Positions 62,241 through 64,000 of a stretch of DNA of 64,000 nucleotides are shown here, in pieces; the stretch's first letter is position 1, and the number at the start of each line of letters is the position of its first letter. The notes under the pieces were generated by a model. That model was not told the origin of the DNA and did no database searches. It saw only the letters and a program-made list of their open reading frames with translations. The position numbers and the translations under genes were made by a program. The stretch is from Bacteroidota bacterium (GTDB lineage: Bacteria > Bacteroidota > Bacteroidia > Cytophagales > Cyclobacteriaceae), in contig JAEZGH010000155.1 of NCBI GenBank assembly GCA_023417065.1, positions 1 through 64,000 on the forward strand, written 5' to 3'.

Positions 62241-63757
62241 ATTTCCTCCTTCAGATATGTCGATACAATTTCATCAAAATGTTTAGCAACAGGTTCTGAC
62301 CCGAATGCATGGCTATTTGCATCCACCAACGCAGTCAAATCGTGACAAACTTGACCGATTCTCCCGCTGAGTTCCGGGAGATGATCATTTATCCCGGTTG
62401 CGTTAGCTCGCCATGTCGCGCCCGCGCGTAGCCGTTTAAAACGGTTGTTAACCTGGACTTCTAGAAATCTTTGAGCCTGCCAATGCAAGTACAGTCCGCG
62501 TAAGTACAGACCAACAATTGAAAAAATTAGAAAAGCAATTACATACAAGACAATTGTTGCAGCTTTCTGATACGAAGCAGCTTTTTTTCGCTCTTCCAGT
62601 TCTACCTTCTGAAAGGCAATTGTCTGGTTGTTTCGCTCGTTGTACCAATATCCTTCAAGTGACGCCACCGCTTTTTCGAGCTCAATATTGTAAACCTCCT
62701 TTCTCAACGGAATATATTTAGCCTGGTAATGCAAAAGCATGGGAATATCCCGTAAACTTTCAAATACGTTAATCTCGCCCCTATACGCGTCAAGCAATAT
62801 CTCCTTTAAGTCACTCTCCGCAGCGATCTGCTCCGCCATCGATAAGAAGCTAGATGCAGAATCCAAAATCCCTTTTGCAATAAACGCCTTTCCGAGATAG
62901 AGCAGGTTGTCGGCCTTCATACGCATATGTCCCTGTTCCCCACTACGCTTCAAAGACCTAAGAAACATCTCCCCGGCCTCATCCAGATTTCCAATTTTTA
63001 AATGGGCAAATCCTGCTGCAAATTCCAAATGCAGGAGTTCATTTTCGGCCCCAGTTGTAAAGTGTGCGGCGCTGTCGCAGTATGTAAGCGCAACTTCCGG
63101 ATGTCCTAACTCAGTCAGGCACAGGCTTGAATTCATGAGTACATTAAATCTTATGGCGGGGTCGAATTTTTCATACTTTGCGGCTTCGAGGAAAAATTCT
63201 ATCGCTTGCCCGGGCCTTCGTATCTTATAATATAGCAAACCAAGGTTATGCAGTTGATATCCTATCGAAAGACTATCCCCTAGCTTTTTCGTGAGCATGA
63301 GATCCTTATGGAAAAATTCAAGTGCAGACGAATACCTTCCTGTGAACAGATAAACTTTCTGCATTACATGATACATTGATTCGACATAATCATCGACGCC
63401 TTCTAACTTTTCAAATGCAGGAATAGCATTTTCAAGCAAATCCTTGACCTCCTCAAATTTCAACTGCTTGTAGAGTACAATACCTTTGTTGCTTATTGCC
63501 CGGGCCAGGATTACACTGTCTGTTGATACTTTCATCGCCTGATTTATATAGTCTAAAGACTCATCATCCGGAACCAGGATACTGAGTTCATTCAGAAGGT
63601 GGCCCTTAACATCACCAGAAGCCTCACGAATAAGCACCTTCAGGGAATCCAGCTTCTCCCCAACCTGAATCGGTTGCACTTCAGATCTCAACGCTACTTG
63701 CGATTGAGCACAGAAGAATATCTGAGACAACAAAAATATTATCAGCCAACGCTTCAT
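62237..63757 (-). CDS. TPR-transmembrane protein without kinase domain (B)
   Basis: 506 residues: signal sequence (about 4-19), TPR region (about 60-345, e.g. LSIGYQLHNLGLLYYKIRRP), conserved segment YQAKYIPLRKEVYNIEL, transmembrane helix (399-420) and an 86-residue cytosolic tail. The tail has a His-Asp pair in RIGQVCHDLTALVDAN (472-473), loosely like a phosphoacceptor helix, but no ATPase domain. It precedes gene A with 4-bp overlap and is probably co-translated with it. Likely a receptor for an unknown external ligand. Confidence 0.8.
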   Translation of the reverse strand: MKRWLIIFLLSQIFFCAQSQVALRSEVQPIQVGEKLDSLKVLIREASGDVKGHLLNELSILVPDDESLDYINQAMKVSTDSVILARAISNKGIVLYKQLKFEEVKDLLENAIPAFEKLEGVDDYVESMYHVMQKVYLFTGRYSSALEFFHKDLMLTKKLGDSLSIGYQLHNLGLLYYKIRRPGQAIEFFLEAAKYEKFDPAIRFNVLMNSSLCLTELGHPEVALTYCDSAAHFTTGAENELLHLEFAAGFAHLKIGNLDEAGEMFLRSLKRSGEQGHMRMKADNLLYLGKAFIAKGILDSASSFLSMAEQIAAESDLKEILLDAYRGEINVFESLRDIPMLLHYQAKYIPLRKEVYNIELEKAVASLEGYWYNERNNQTIAFQKVELEERKKAASYQKAATIVLYVIAFLIFSIVGLYLRGLYLHWQAQRFLEVQVNNRFKRLRAGATWRANATGINDHLPELSGRIGQVCHDLTALVDANSHAFGSEPVAKHFDEIVSTYLKEEI

Positions 63758-63892
63758 CCGATCAGGATTAATACTATCGAATTTAAATCATAAAACTTCA
63801 TCCAACGAACAAAAGCATTACAAATCAGGCCGGATTGATGATGACAATAGAACCGCTGAACGACGAAGTGAATCAACATATTTTCCTCGTCG

Positions 63893-64000
63893 TCAATCAA
63901 TTTCCGACCTGTCAATAAGCTCGCGAAGCCTAATAATTTCTTCAGAAAACATTTTCAAATCAGCACTACCCGTATCCGCACCACGTTGCAACATTTTCAA
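63893..64000 (-). CDS. C-terminal end of a further protein, cut by the right edge
   Basis: On the minus strand the frame is open from the edge to a TGA at 63893-63895 and codes for 35 residues ending ADLKMFSEEIIRLRELIDR and a few more. The amphipathic, Leu-rich helix resembles the helical tail of TPR protein A (EKFGAIQRELVELKRRLEGF). It may be another receptor of the same set. It lies 136 bp upstream of TPR protein B in the same direction. The short length makes this tentative. Confidence 0.5.
   Translation of the reverse strand: MKMLQRGADTGSADLKMFSEEIIRLRELIDRSEID

Overview
The window is a chromosomal segment of a Bacteroidota bacterium, most likely of the Cytophagales (Chryseolinea/Ohtaekwangia-like; the genus is a guess from gene style). 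The evidence is a SusC/SusD polysaccharide-utilisation locus with a hybrid two-component regulator, a type IX secretion (T9SS) C-terminal sorting domain, an IPExxxVDY-family gene beside pyk and acpP, a single-chain PurL of about 1,230 residues, near absence of Shine-Dalgarno sequences, and several exact or near-exact Bacteroidota -7 elements (TAnnTTTG). No rRNA, CRISPR array, prophage or insertion sequence was seen; one tRNA (Gln, anticodon TTG) is present.

Layout. 1-196: C-terminus of an NFACT/RqcH-like protein. 197-1284: a gene-free stretch with three copies of a ~210-bp tandem repeat and then an unexplained GC-richer segment. 1285-7727: housekeeping block pyk, IPExxxVDY gene // acpP-fabF, rnc, nadE. 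7732-14688: envelope block with a beta-barrel protein, lgt, a BamA/TamA-like barrel, a PorV-like protein and an HhH-barrel protein. 14736-17330: a GH20 hexosaminidase homologue with an altered catalytic dyad. 17630-20606: an RRM protein, a possible small RNA, gluconate kinase and 6-phosphogluconate dehydrogenase. 20644-28669: a membrane metallophosphoesterase and a tetR-tolC-MFP-RND efflux operon. 28947-31349: an ECF sigma factor with a His-rich membrane partner, an alpha/beta hydrolase and a small outer-membrane protein. 31474-38599: purL, a DUF4136 lipoprotein, tRNA-Gln, prs, rplY and pth.

38725-52381 is a complete PUL. An HTCS regulator is divergent from susC-susD-lipoprotein-GH-GH. The two glycosidases are tandem paralogues (DUF5060 plus a GH5-like barrel), one carrying a T9SS sorting domain and the other a lipoprotein signal. 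52551-56171 holds a membrane histidine kinase and metG.

56285-64000 is the most unusual region. It holds a TPR sensor histidine kinase, two tiny secreted peptides (45 and 57 residues), a cytosolic histidine kinase with no sensor domain, a convergent NarL-type response regulator, and at least two TPR-transmembrane proteins that look like the first kinase with its catalytic part removed. A further gene runs off the right edge. I infer a split, TPR-based and possibly peptide-responsive signalling system; this is a hypothesis from architecture and neighbourhood only.

The short sequence TTCCTGATTTCT recurs at gene 3' ends. At the gnd/metallophosphoesterase junction it forms a 12-bp inverted repeat that supplies both stop codons.
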